Below the pieces are notes generated by a model, which saw only the letters and a list, made by a program, of their open reading frames with translations, was not told the origin of the DNA and did no database searches. The translations under genes and the position numbers were made by a program. This document shows positions 14,106 to 22,479 of a stretch of 26,910 nucleotides of DNA, one piece after another. Origin of the DNA: Nanobdellota archaeon. Lineage in GTDB: Archaea; Nanobdellota; Nanobdellia; Pacearchaeales; GW2011-AR1. Location: contig JAUYIO010000002.1 of assembly GCA_030688225.1 (NCBI GenBank), positions 1-26,910 on the forward strand. Reading direction: 5' to 3'. Positions within the stretch are counted from its first letter, which is position 1; the number at the start of each line of letters is the position of its first letter.

Positions 14106-14666
14106 ATGACTGAAAAAAAATTCCTCCTGATTTCGTTGGAAGATGAAAAAGTAAAACATCTCTCAGAAGTATTGGGAAATAAAACCTGTAAAAAAATAAT
14201 TGATTTGCTTGCAGAAAAAGAATTATCTGAACAAGATATTTCTAAAGAACTTAAATCTCCGTTGAATACAATAGAATATAATCTCAAAAAATTAGAAAAA
14301 GCAGAATTAATTGAAAAATCTAAAAATTTCTTCTGGAGCAAAAAAGGGAAAAAAATAATTATGTATAAACTTTCAAATAAATCAATAGTTATCTCTCCGA
14401 AAAAAAGTAAATTAACTTCAAAACTAAAATCAATAGTCCCGACAATTCTTGTAGGAGGAATTGGAGCAATTGCTATAAAGTATCTTACCTCTCCAATTAC
14501 TCAAGAAGACAATATCCTTTCAATAGAATCTGCAGCAACTATTGCTACTTCTGAAAGTTTTAGTTTTGTAAATTACCTTCAATCACTTCCAAACTGGTAT
14601 TGGTTTTCTTTCGGGATAATTTTAGCAGTGATTATTCTCACAATTTTAAATTGGAGGAAATTGTAA
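14106..14666 (+). CDS. Membrane-anchored winged-helix (ArsR-like) regulator
   Basis: An N-terminal winged-helix DNA-binding domain (about 20-95): LGNKTCKKIIDLLAEKELS, then the recognition region SKELKSPLNTIEYNLKKLEKAELI, of the ArsR-like type common in archaea. It is followed by a basic linker and two hydrophobic segments (about 108-128 and 163-183, ending NWRKL), so the DNA-binding domain faces the cytoplasm from the membrane. TATA near 14075-14085 suggests a leaderless start. It lies 22 bases upstream of the SIMPL gene on the same strand, so it may sense the envelope and control that gene (inference). Confidence 0.8.
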   Translation: MTEKKFLLISLEDEKVKHLSEVLGNKTCKKIIDLLAEKELSEQDISKELKSPLNTIEYNLKKLEKAELIEKSKNFFWSKKGKKIIMYKLSNKSIVISPKKSKLTSKLKSIVPTILVGGIGAIAIKYLTSPITQEDNILSIESAATIATSESFSFVNYLQSLPNWYWFSFGIILAVIILTILNWRKL

Positions 14667-14688
14667 TTAAATTCAGGAGGGCATACAA

Positions 14689-15435
14689 ATGAAAACAAAA
14701 AACGCAAAAATCAGCAACTCTGTTTTAATAACTCTGATAATAGTTGTTGGAATAATCTTTGTAAGCTACATCGGGATAAATTCTGTAAATCCAACTTCAA
14801 ACACTGTTACAGGACAGGGAACAGCAACGATAAATGTGGTTCCGGATTTAGTTGCAGTTTATTTTGCAGTTCAGACCAACGGAGATACAAGTCAGGAAGC
14901 GACAGATGAAAATTCAGAAATAGTAGATAATTTAATAACAGAATTGCTAAAGCAAGGTTTTAGCAGAGAAGATATAGAAACAACTGGTTTCAATGTTTAT
15001 CCTGATTATTCATGGAATAACGGGGTTCAAAAGTTAAACGGATATTCTGCAACACACAATGTAAGAGTTAAACTTTCAGCATCTGAAACAGGAAAAATAG
15101 GAAATGTTATAGACGCTGGTGTTGGAGCAGGTGCAGGGATTTCTTACATTAATTTTGAATTAAGCCAGGAAAAACAAAATGAATACAAAGCCGAAGCATT
15201 GAAATTAGCTGCAGAAGATGCAAAACTAAAAGCAGAAGCAATTGCTGAAGGTTTGGGAAAAGATTTAGGGAAATTAGTATCAACTTCAAGCTCTGATTTT
15301 GATTACTACCCTTGGATGTTATACGAATCTGCAGGAGCAATGGATGCATCTGAAGCAAAAGCAGCAACGACAAATATCCAACCAGGAGAACAAGAGATTT
15401 CAGCACGAGTTACAGCTGTTTTCAAACTAAAATAA
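14689..15435 (+). CDS. SIMPL-domain (DUF541) extracytoplasmic protein
   Basis: An envelope protein of the SIMPL/DUF541 family (relatives have been linked to oxidative stress and periplasmic quality control). It has an N-terminal signal anchor (about 10-30), then the typical VTGQGTATINVVPDLVAVYF start of the domain, GFSREDIETTGFNVYPDYSW in the middle, and a long Ala/Lys-rich helix (EALKLAAEDAKLKAEAIAEG). It ends with the strand ISARVTAVFKLK. A strong ribosome binding site (CAGGAGGG, about 14675-14682) precedes the ATG, indicating translation from an operon with the membrane-anchored regulator. T-rich DNA follows the stop. Confidence 0.9.
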   Translation: MKTKNAKISNSVLITLIIVVGIIFVSYIGINSVNPTSNTVTGQGTATINVVPDLVAVYFAVQTNGDTSQEATDENSEIVDNLITELLKQGFSREDIETTGFNVYPDYSWNNGVQKLNGYSATHNVRVKLSASETGKIGNVIDAGVGAGAGISYINFELSQEKQNEYKAEALKLAAEDAKLKAEAIAEGLGKDLGKLVSTSSSDFDYYPWMLYESAGAMDASEAKAATTNIQPGEQEISARVTAVFKLK

Positions 15436-15463
15436 TTTTTATTTTTTTGTTTTATTTTTTGAA
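15433..15463 (+). terminator. T-rich terminator after the SIMPL gene
   Basis: Several runs of 5-7 T directly follow the stop codon, as expected for archaeal termination. The following 165 bases, up to the end of htpX, contain short GCTCGC-type repeats but no gene that I can support. Confidence 0.45.
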
Positions 15464-15630
15464 TTTTTAATCGCTCGCATAAATGCTCGCTTAAATTTAC
15501 TTGCTCATAAATTCGCAAGATATAAAGAATTTATTAATATGAAAACCCCTGAACATCTCCATTAATTATTTTTTTTATAAATTGTGAGCAACTTGTTGCA
15601 AACGTAATAAGCGAACGGAGTGAGCGACTA

Positions 15631-16518
15631 TCACATCCTCTCTAAAACTTTTATTCTCTCGTCTATAGGAGGATGTGTCTGAGTTAAACCAGACATTTTT
15701 TTCTTGAAAGGATCTGAAATAAACAAAGGTGAAACAGCTCCTGAAACTTTCATTGGCTGATGTTCTGTTTTTATTTTTTTCAGCGCTCCAATTAATCCTG
15801 TCGGGCTTCTTATAAACTTCACAGACGATGCATCTGCAGCATATTCTCTTTTTCGTGAAATTGCCATTTGAACAAGAAAGACAACTATCGGAGCAAGAAT
15901 TGCAAACACAATTCCTATAATAATCAAAATCATACCACCTTTATTATCATTATTTCTTCCTCCAGAAAACCACAAACTTCTCAAGAAAATTTCAGAGATA
16001 ATTGCAATCATCCCAACAAGAACAGCAGTCAAAGTCATAAATCTTATATCGTAATTTGCAATATGAGATAACTCATGTCCGATTACACCTTCTAATTCCT
16101 GTTTGTTTAATTTTTTTACTGCTCCTTTTGTAAGACAAATTACCGAATGTTTTGGATCTCTGCCAGTCGCAAAAGCATTTATTTGTTCTCCTTCCATTAT
16201 GTAAATTTTCGGCTTCGGCATCCCACTCGCAAGACACAAACCTTCAACAATATGATGAATTTGTCTGTATTCACTTTCAGAAGCAGGTTTTGCCTTTACA
16301 GATGCAAGTGCAATTTTGTCAGATTTATAATAACCAACAAGAATGTAAGTAATTGAGATTATAATCCCAAAGATTAAAATAACAAAGAAAAATTCAGAAT
16401 AAATTGCCCCTATCACATAACTTAAACCAATAAGAATAGCGAAAATAAAAATAATTAGAAATATTGAATTTCGTTTGTTTCTTGATATTTGCTCGTGGAA
16501 GGAAATATTTGACTGCAT
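15631..16518 (-). CDS. htpX: HtpX-family membrane zinc metalloprotease (M48)
   Basis: A membrane-bound M48 peptidase that degrades misfolded membrane proteins. Transmembrane segments lie at about 17-38 and 42-62 and again at about 160-180 and 196-220. The zinc-binding motif is HELSH at 148-152, with the third ligand Glu225 in KREYAADA. NAFATG (114-119) is also characteristic, and the C-terminal THPPIDERI motif matches the family. Length 295 aa is normal. LemA, its frequent genomic partner, is encoded nearby at 19181-19735. A TATA-like element lies around 16530-16545. Confidence 0.95.
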   Translation of the reverse strand: MQSNISFHEQISRNKRNSIFLIIFIFAILIGLSYVIGAIYSEFFFVILIFGIIISITYILVGYYKSDKIALASVKAKPASESEYRQIHHIVEGLCLASGMPKPKIYIMEGEQINAFATGRDPKHSVICLTKGAVKKLNKQELEGVIGHELSHIANYDIRFMTLTAVLVGMIAIISEIFLRSLWFSGGRNNDNKGGMILIIIGIVFAILAPIVVFLVQMAISRKREYAADASSVKFIRSPTGLIGALKKIKTEHQPMKVSGAVSPLFISDPFKKKMSGLTQTHPPIDERIKVLERM

Positions 16519-16578
16519 AATTTGAGAAGTGAAGAGATATTTTTAAGTGTTTATTTTTTAAAAAGTTCAAATATATAA

Positions 16579-17298
16579 TCATTTTTTTAACTGAGAAATC
16601 AAATTGAGAATAGCCATTTTTCTCTTCCCAGGAGTATCTTTATCTTTAAGTAACTCTCTCAACTTTATAGCATAAACCCAATATCTCTTTTCCATAGGAT
16701 AATCTTCTTTATCCCTAAATTTTTCAAGATTCTTCAATGTTCCATCTAAATAAGCTCCCAGATATTCATTAATTCCCTCGTCATAATACCAGTATTTTTT
16801 AGCAATTTCCTGAAATTGAATTTTATTTTTGTTTAATAAAATATGAATCCATTCGTGCCTTAATAAAAATTTCATTTGCCATTTCGTTTCTCTCTCATTT
16901 CTTGGAGTAGTCAATAGAGCCAAGAAATCATTTTTACTAAATCGTTTTTTTAGTTTTTCCTGAAATTTTAAAAGCTCCTTTCTCAATTCTTCATTATTAA
17001 TTTTTTTAATCCATTTTTCTTCTTGTTTTAACTCACTTTTTTGTGAAATTTGTCCTCCATATCTTTTTAGGCAATCCTGAAAATCTTTTGAATTTACAAA
17101 TTTATTAATATTCTTTATTCTTTGTTCTGTTGTTTTTCCATATTTTTGATAAATTGGATCTGGGCAAGTTCCAATATATTCTGTTAAAATTTCATGCCTT
17201 ACAGAAATCCATAAATGCTTAAACCAAATTGGATTATACTCTAAATCAAATTCTTTTGCTAATTTTTTTATTTGAGATTTTGCTTTTTGAATATACAT
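16579..17298 (-). CDS. Gluzincin-like putative zinc metallopeptidase, 239 aa
   Basis: Not a family I can name. It contains HEWIH (148-152) in the sequence LLRHEWIHILL, followed 20 residues later by YYDEGINEYLGAY, which supplies Glu174 or Glu178. This is the HExxH + Glu arrangement of gluzincin metallopeptidases. The rest is helical and Lys/Glu-rich, with no signal peptide or membrane segment, so it should act in the cytoplasm. It is on the same strand as htpX, 60 bases upstream, but probably has its own promoter. The enzyme activity is inferred from the motif alone. Confidence 0.65.
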   Translation of the reverse strand: MYIQKAKSQIKKLAKEFDLEYNPIWFKHLWISVRHEILTEYIGTCPDPIYQKYGKTTEQRIKNINKFVNSKDFQDCLKRYGGQISQKSELKQEEKWIKKINNEELRKELLKFQEKLKKRFSKNDFLALLTTPRNERETKWQMKFLLRHEWIHILLNKNKIQFQEIAKKYWYYDEGINEYLGAYLDGTLKNLEKFRDKEDYPMEKRYWVYAIKLRELLKDKDTPGKRKMAILNLISQLKK

Positions 17299-17365
17299 GG
17301 AATTTAAATATGTCTTGTTTTTATTAATTTATCGTACATGTTCTTTCCCCTTACAAGATGTAATA

Positions 17366-18322
17366 TTAAATATAAGCTTCATTACAGGGAAAGATTATGT
17401 CTTCACTCATTATTGCAGTTTCAAATTTTTTAAATGCCTTTGGATTTATCGCTGTTAAATTATTAATTGTGTTTAAATAATCTTCAAAATTTTCTGCGAA
17501 AATTATAAATTCAAAATCCCACGGAGCAATTTGTTTTACAACATTTATTATTTTCTCGCTTTTTTCTGAATATTTTAAGATATTCTCAATTTCTTCTTTA
17601 CTATATGAGCTTAAATAGATAAATGTCTTGTATAATTCATATCCTATTTTTTTATAGTTGATATAGATAGTGTATCTTATTATTATTCCTAATTTTTCAA
17701 GTTTTTTCATTCTGCTTCTTACAATATCCAGTGTGGATTTGGTTTTGAATTCTAGATCAGAAAGATTAATCTTTGAATTGTTATATAATTCCTTAAGAAT
17801 TTTTTTTTCAATTTCATCAAGTTCATAATTTTCTATACCTTCTGTAAAGGTTATAAAAGAAGATTTCTCATTGACTAAAAAATTTTTTTCATGAACACTT
17901 ACACTTGCTAAGGAAGTTAATCTTGAATCAATAATTAATTCTTTATATTTTGTAAGTATCTCTCCTTTTATTTTAAATAAATCCTCATTTGATTTAATAA
18001 AATAGGTTACTCCTATATTCCAAACTCCTTCAGCAACTCCAAGCCAATAAACCCTCTTATCTTTTTTTAATTCTTCAATTAATTTTTTTCTCTTTTCTGG
18101 AAGATTGATTAAATTGAGATAAATTGTTGAAGTTCTATACCCTAATTTTGAATAATCAATCCATGTCCTATAACCTAAGATAATTTTTTCATCTTCAAGT
18201 TTTTTTATTCGGTATCGGATAGAATCTTTGCTTTTACCAACTATTCTTGCAAGTGCAGAATCTGAAATTCTTGCATTTCGTTCTAATTCAAATAAAATCC
18301 TTTTATTAACATTATCTAACAT
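17366..18322 (-). CDS. Tandem Lrp/AsnC-type transcriptional regulator
   Basis: A DNA-binding protein made of two Lrp/AsnC-like halves. The first winged-helix is at about 3-52 (VNKRILFELERNARISDSALARI, wing SKDSIRYRIKKLEDEKII) with a ligand-binding-like domain to about 155. The second helix-turn-helix starts near 170 (LDEIEKKILKELYNNSKINLSDL) and is followed by another alpha/beta domain to the C-terminus. I prefer the ATG at 18322 because a TATA-like run at about 18341-18352 lies 25 bases upstream; the ATG at 18331 is possible. It is transcribed divergently from an unknown gene (18416) and may control it. Confidence 0.8.
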   Translation of the reverse strand: MLDNVNKRILFELERNARISDSALARIVGKSKDSIRYRIKKLEDEKIILGYRTWIDYSKLGYRTSTIYLNLINLPEKRKKLIEELKKDKRVYWLGVAEGVWNIGVTYFIKSNEDLFKIKGEILTKYKELIIDSRLTSLASVSVHEKNFLVNEKSSFITFTEGIENYELDEIEKKILKELYNNSKINLSDLEFKTKSTLDIVRSRMKKLEKLGIIIRYTIYINYKKIGYELYKTFIYLSSYSKEEIENILKYSEKSEKIINVVKQIAPWDFEFIIFAENFEDYLNTINNLTAINPKAFKKFETAIMSEDIIFPCNEAYI

Positions 18323-18415
18323 ATTGAGCATAATATGGATATATTTATATATTTTTCCATTTTTAGCTTAAAAAAAGGAAGAAAAATTTATATATTAATA
18401 GAGTATCACTTTATC

Positions 18416-19165
18416 ATGACAAAAACATTTGAACAGTTATTGAAAGAACATGGATACGAACATGGCAATAATGAAGAATCTTTTCAAAGACTTGAACAAT
18501 CTATAAAAGCCTATTTGGAAATTCAAAAAGCTATGTGGTATGCAGATATTATTATGAAGAAAGATGTTTATGTTGAAGTACCTGCTGAGGTATCAGAAAA
18601 ACGAATTAAAATAAGAAGAATCCCAGACCAGCGAAAGATAACTTCTAATACTGTGAGGAATTTGGCAAATAGACAAAATTCTTTTAAAATTAATAACATT
18701 GGCCAATTATTAAGAGATTATCATCAATTAAGAGAAGAAGATGTTCTTGAGATTAATCCTCCCACATATCTTTTTGAGAGCGGTAACCTTGACGAGATGA
18801 TTAGGAAAACCAGTGATCTTTATCATAAGTATCATATTTTAAGAAAAAATATCCCTATGTGGGCATATGGAATTGGAGGGAAAAATAAAATCAATCATCC
18901 ATTAAAATATATCCTTAATTTAGAAAGAACTACTCAAGATAATCTTAAAAAAATTAATGAATTTAAAGAAGAAATTAGAATGATGGAATGGAAGAAAAAG
19001 ATTATTGAAGAAAATATGGCAAAAGATTATTTTGAATTATCTTCAAGACTTCCAATAGCTTATCTTAATCCACAAGATGCCATTACATTTTTTGAAAGAG
19101 AAACTGGAATAAAATTAAACAATCCAGTAAAAAAGGAATATAAATATACAAAATTAGTTTTTTAG
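18416..19165 (+). CDS. Hypothetical cytoplasmic protein, 249 aa
   Basis: Unrecognised. It is soluble and largely helical, with a basic middle (KRIKIRRIPDQRKI, about 60-80) and a probable coiled coil around 165-200 (LERTTQDNLKKINEFKEEI). It has no cysteines or membrane segments. I chose the ATG at 18416, about 25 bases after the TATA-like AATTTATATATTAAT (18386-18400), giving a leaderless transcript; the frame extends upstream only through the promoter. It ends with TAG and converges on lemA. Divergence from a tandem Lrp regulator suggests co-regulation. Confidence 0.65.
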   Translation: MTKTFEQLLKEHGYEHGNNEESFQRLEQSIKAYLEIQKAMWYADIIMKKDVYVEVPAEVSEKRIKIRRIPDQRKITSNTVRNLANRQNSFKINNIGQLLRDYHQLREEDVLEINPPTYLFESGNLDEMIRKTSDLYHKYHILRKNIPMWAYGIGGKNKINHPLKYILNLERTTQDNLKKINEFKEEIRMMEWKKKIIEENMAKDYFELSSRLPIAYLNPQDAITFFERETGIKLNNPVKKEYKYTKLVF

Positions 19166-19180
19166 TTTAATATCTCTCTT

Positions 19181-19735
19181 TTAAAACTCAACCTTCGGCA
19201 CAGTTCTCGCCTCTTTCGGAATTTCCAAATAAGGTTTTTCTTTTTTGTTGTAAATTCGTGCAAAGAATATTCCTGGGAAAACTTTTACTGAATTGTTGTA
19301 ATCAAGAATTGAATCATTATAAAATTGTCTTGAATATGCGACTTTGTCCTCTATTGCTGATAATTCCTGCTGAAGATGCAAGAAGTTTTCATTAGCCCTT
19401 AATTGAGGATAGTTTTCTGCTATAGCAAGAATTGATTTCAAAGCGTTCTGAAGTTCTGCACCTGCTTTAACTTTTCCTTCAAATGTTTTTGCACTCATAA
19501 ACGCCTTTCTCGCGTCAGTAACTTCTTTCATAATTCCTTTCTCGTGCTTTGCATATCCTTTAACAGACTGAATCAGATTAGGAACCAAATCAGCCCTTTT
19601 CCTCAACTGAACATCTATTTGAGAAAGTGAATTATCTATTCTATTGCTTAAGACTACAAATTTGTTAAAGTAATAAATAAACATTATTACAATTAAAGCA
19701 ATCAATGCAATCAAGAGCCAGATTATCCAAGCCAT
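19181..19735 (-). CDS. lemA: LemA family protein
   Basis: A LemA protein: one N-terminal transmembrane helix (about 3-25) and an outward-facing helical bundle. The family hallmarks SLSQIDVQLRKRADLVPNL and IAENYPQLRANENFLHLQ are both present, along with DYNNSVKVFPG near the C-terminus. Function is not settled, though it is often linked with HtpX or other envelope quality-control genes; htpX is 2.7 kb away on the same strand. A TATA box (TTTATAAA, 19758-19765) 25 bases before the ATG gives it a promoter separate from copA. Confidence 0.93.
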   Translation of the reverse strand: MAWIIWLLIALIALIVIMFIYYFNKFVVLSNRIDNSLSQIDVQLRKRADLVPNLIQSVKGYAKHEKGIMKEVTDARKAFMSAKTFEGKVKAGAELQNALKSILAIAENYPQLRANENFLHLQQELSAIEDKVAYSRQFYNDSILDYNNSVKVFPGIFFARIYNKKEKPYLEIPKEARTVPKVEF

Positions 19736-19770
19736 ATTATCAAAAGATATTATTTGTTTATAAATTTTGC

Positions 19771-21855
19771 CTATATCTTCTTTCTCCTCAATAAATTAGC
19801 ATTGCTTACAACAGTTATAGATGAAAGAGCCATAGCAATTTCTGCTATAATCGGATGTAAAAGTCCTGCAACAGCAACAGGAATCGCTATTGTGTTGTAT
19901 CCAAAAGCCCAGAACAAATTCTGTTTTATCTTTGAAAAAGTTGCTTTGCTCAGATTAATTGCCTGAACAACTCCGATTAAACTTCCTTTAGCCAAAACAA
20001 TGTCTCCTGCTTCAATTGCTATATCTGTTCCAGTTCCCATGGCAATTCCAACATTTGATTGTTTCATAGCAGGAGCGTCATTTATCCCATCTCCAACAAA
20101 AGCAACAAAACCATGTTTTTGCAATTCCTCAACTTTTTTTGCTTTATCCTCTGGAAGAACATTTGCGATTATTTCTTTAATTCCAACTTCCTCTGCAATT
20201 GCTTTCGCAGTTCGTTCATTATCCCCAGTAATCATAATTGTTTTATACCCTTGCCTGTTCAGTTCTTTTACAGCAGAAACAGAATCTTCTTTAACAGCAT
20301 CAGCAACTCCAATAACTCCCAGTACTTTTTTATTTTCTACAATAACCATAGTTGTCTTTCCCTCTGATTCAAATTTGTTTATTGTTTTTTCAAAATCCTT
20401 CAGATTTATTTTTTTCTCACTCATCAAAGTTCTATTCCCAATAATAATTTCTTTCGCTCCAATCTTCCCTTCAATTCCCCTTCCTCTTAAAATTTTAAAA
20501 TTCTTTACTTCGCGATATCTTCTTAAGCTTGCTTTTTCAACAATAGCTCTTGCAATTGGATGCTCTGATAATTTTTCCAAAGAAGCAGAAATTTCCAAAA
20601 GATATTTTTCTTTTCCTTTAACCTTTGCATAAACATCTGTAACCTCTGGTTTTCCTTTTGTAATTGTTCCTGTTTTATCAAATACAATAAATTTAATCTC
20701 CTTCATTGTCTGAATTGCTTCTCCCTTTCTAATTAAAATTCCTCTTTTTGCTCCCATTCCAGAACCAACCATTAAAGCTGTAGGTGTGGCCAAGCCCAAA
20801 GCACAAGGACATGCAATAACTAAAACAGCGACAGCAATTCCCACACTCCTACTTAAATCATATCCTGTAAAATAAAACCATCCTAAAAAAGTCAATACTG
20901 CTAAAATTAAAACTGAAGGAACAAAAATACTTGTTATTTTATCTGCTAATCTCTGTATAGGAACTTTTTCACTTTGAGCTTCTTCAATTAATTTAATTAT
21001 GTGGGCTAAAAAAGTATCTTTACCTATCTTTATGGCCTTAACATAAAGAATCCCGTCCTGATTTATTGTCGCTCCTATTACATTATTTCCTTTTATTTTA
21101 TCCACAGGCATACTCTCTCCTGTCACCATGCTCTCATCAACAGAACTCTCTCCTTTAACAACAATTCCGTCTGTAGGAATTTTTTCTCCAGGCTTTACAA
21201 TCATCACATCTCCTATTTTAATCCCAGAAATATCAATTTCAATTTCATTTTTTCCTCTCAACACTCTTGCTTTCTTTGCTCCTAGTTCTAAAAGTTTCAT
21301 TATTTCTCTTGATGCTCTTCCTCTTGCCAAAGATTCAACATATTTTCCCGTCGTGAAAAAAGCCATAATCATCGCAGCAACTCCTGAATAATCCAGAACA
21401 TCAATAAAAAAAGTCAAAATTCCAGTCAAGTAAGCAATAATTGTTCCTAAAGCAATTAAAGAATCCATGTTAAAATAAAAAGTAAATAATCCGCGAATTC
21501 CTCCTCTAATTGTTGTCCAACCAAAAATAAAAATTACAGGGAAACTAATTATTAAGAGAGCAATAGTAGATATTTCCATAGAAGGAAAAATAAAAATCTC
21601 AAAAAATCTTTCAAGAATCATTATTATTGCAATTGGAATTGTTAAGATCCAACTCCAGATTAATCTTTTTCTCCATTCACGAATTTCAGAATCTTCAACA
21701 GGTGTGTCATGGTGGTGTTCATCGTGATTTATCTGCTCGTGATTTTCGTGTTTGTGTAATTTATTTTTTTCTTCAATATCTATTTTCATTTTTTTCATGT
21801 CATGCATTTTGTGGTTCATTGTTTTATTTTCTTTTTCTTGAATTTTATGATTCAT
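19771..21855 (-). CDS. copA: Copper-transporting P1B-type ATPase with His/Met-rich N-terminus and no HMA domain
   Basis: Pumps copper (probably Cu+) out of the cytoplasm. All catalytic motifs are present: TGES (245-248), the metal-site CPC (349-351, in ACPCALG), DKTGT (393-397) with the phosphorylated Asp393, the HP pair (432-433, SEHPIARA) and GDGINDAP (588-595). The last helices carry GYN (652-654) and MALSS (675-679), as in the Cu+-exporting P1B-1 group. The first 60 residues hold many His and Met but no CxxC heavy-metal domain; a stand-alone HMA protein is encoded at 23180-23398. It follows a 50-aa zinc-ribbon gene after 35 bases. A silver or other monovalent substrate is possible. Confidence 0.95.
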   Translation of the reverse strand: MNHKIQEKENKTMNHKMHDMKKMKIDIEEKNKLHKHENHEQINHDEHHHDTPVEDSEIREWRKRLIWSWILTIPIAIIMILERFFEIFIFPSMEISTIALLIISFPVIFIFGWTTIRGGIRGLFTFYFNMDSLIALGTIIAYLTGILTFFIDVLDYSGVAAMIMAFFTTGKYVESLARGRASREIMKLLELGAKKARVLRGKNEIEIDISGIKIGDVMIVKPGEKIPTDGIVVKGESSVDESMVTGESMPVDKIKGNNVIGATINQDGILYVKAIKIGKDTFLAHIIKLIEEAQSEKVPIQRLADKITSIFVPSVLILAVLTFLGWFYFTGYDLSRSVGIAVAVLVIACPCALGLATPTALMVGSGMGAKRGILIRKGEAIQTMKEIKFIVFDKTGTITKGKPEVTDVYAKVKGKEKYLLEISASLEKLSEHPIARAIVEKASLRRYREVKNFKILRGRGIEGKIGAKEIIIGNRTLMSEKKINLKDFEKTINKFESEGKTTMVIVENKKVLGVIGVADAVKEDSVSAVKELNRQGYKTIMITGDNERTAKAIAEEVGIKEIIANVLPEDKAKKVEELQKHGFVAFVGDGINDAPAMKQSNVGIAMGTGTDIAIEAGDIVLAKGSLIGVVQAINLSKATFSKIKQNLFWAFGYNTIAIPVAVAGLLHPIIAEIAMALSSITVVSNANLLRRKKI

Positions 21856-21890
21856 TTTATTTTCAGTTAAACCTAATTAATTAGTGATTT

Positions 21891-22043
21891 TTATTTTCTC
21901 TTACGCTTTTTTCTCATTGGTTTGTCCCAATAAGGGGATTTGCAATGTGGACAAACCACAGGGGTTTCTTTTCTTCTTGCCATCCACTTGTGAGAACACC
22001 TTTCACAACCACATTCGCATATTACAATTTCTTTTTTTGTCAT
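21891..22043 (-). CDS. 50-aa zinc-ribbon protein upstream of copA
   Basis: A small gene found by reading the minus strand. It has cysteines at 9, 11, 13 and 16 (ICECGCERCSHKW) and again at 31 and 34 (CPHC), then KSPYWDKPMRKKR. The two CxxC pairs form a zinc ribbon similar to the small ribbon proteins common in archaea, with two extra cysteines (9 and 11) that might sense or store metal. The basic tail could bind nucleic acid. TATA (CATTTAAATA read on the plus strand, 22063-22072) lies 25 bases upstream, so it is leaderless. It appears to be the first gene of the copA transcript. Confidence 0.8.
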   Translation of the reverse strand: MTKKEIVICECGCERCSHKWMARRKETPVVCPHCKSPYWDKPMRKKRKRK

Positions 22044-22074
22044 GCAAAATTAAATCCCCTTTCATTTAAATACT

Positions 22075-22086
22075 TTACTATAGTAA
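22075..22086. promoter_or_regulatory. Palindromic operator candidate at the zinc-ribbon/copA promoter
   Basis: TTACTATAGTAA is a perfect 12-bp palindrome immediately upstream of the TATA box, covering the BRE position. It shares eight fixed positions with the palindrome before the HMA gene (23401-23412), and the four differing positions are A/T swaps, giving TWACWATWGTWA. Confidence 0.5.
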
Positions 22087-22107
22087 TATACCATAATAAC
22101 TAAAAAA

Positions 22108-22479
22108 TTAAACAACCTTAAATGTTCCCTGATACATGTTCATTGAACAAGCTATATTGAATGTTCCTTTTTTTGTAGGAGTAAATTCTATCACATTATC
22201 TCCAACACCCACAACTTTCCTAACATTAAATGCCGGGATAACTATTGATCTTGAACAGCCAGGAGTTCTTGAGACATCAGCTTCTATTCTTACAGGTATA
22301 TCTTTTTTAAATTCAGAAGGATTAAGAACATAATTAGCACCTTCTGTCCAAAGCTTTACTATTTGCACATCTCCAGAAACATTATTTGTTGTTGCTTTTT
22401 CCCCTTTAATTAAAAAAAAACCTGCAAAAACTATGAGAGCAAAAGTCAATATGATAAAAAATAAATTTTTGTTTTTCAT
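22108..22479 (-). CDS. Cupredoxin-like protein without histidine ligands
   Basis: A membrane-anchored cupredoxin-fold protein (Cupredoxin_1 type). The signal anchor is at about 5-24, and the domain runs from about 38 to 123. Where a blue copper protein has C-x-x-H-x-x-x-M it has NIACSMNMYQG (Cys111, Met113, Met115), and the first loop has TPGCSRSIVIPAF (Cys75). No His is present in the domain, so Cys/Met ligands suited to Cu+ or Ag+ are more likely than a type 1 centre. I chose the ATG at 22479, which overlaps the stop of the Met-rich membrane gene (ATGA). Confidence 0.85.
   Translation of the reverse strand: MKNKNLFFIILTFALIVFAGFFLIKGEKATTNNVSGDVQIVKLWTEGANYVLNPSEFKKDIPVRIEADVSRTPGCSRSIVIPAFNVRKVVGVGDNVIEFTPTKKGTFNIACSMNMYQGTFKVV

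Noticed and set aside
15473..15512. Short imperfect tandem repeats (GCTCGCATAAAT, GCTCGCTTAAAT) after the SIMPL gene.
   Set aside because: Only two clear units in AT-rich intergenic DNA; no CRISPR-like spacing and no evident function.
20000..20632. Plus-strand open frame of about 210 codons opposite copA.
   Set aside because: Shadow of the ATPase gene; composition is the Ser/Phe/Ile-rich pattern expected from antisense of AT-rich coding DNA.
21873..21884. Palindrome CTAATTAATTAG before copA as another operator.
   Set aside because: Consists almost only of A/T and does not fit TWACWATWGTWA; it lies within a transcript rather than at a promoter.
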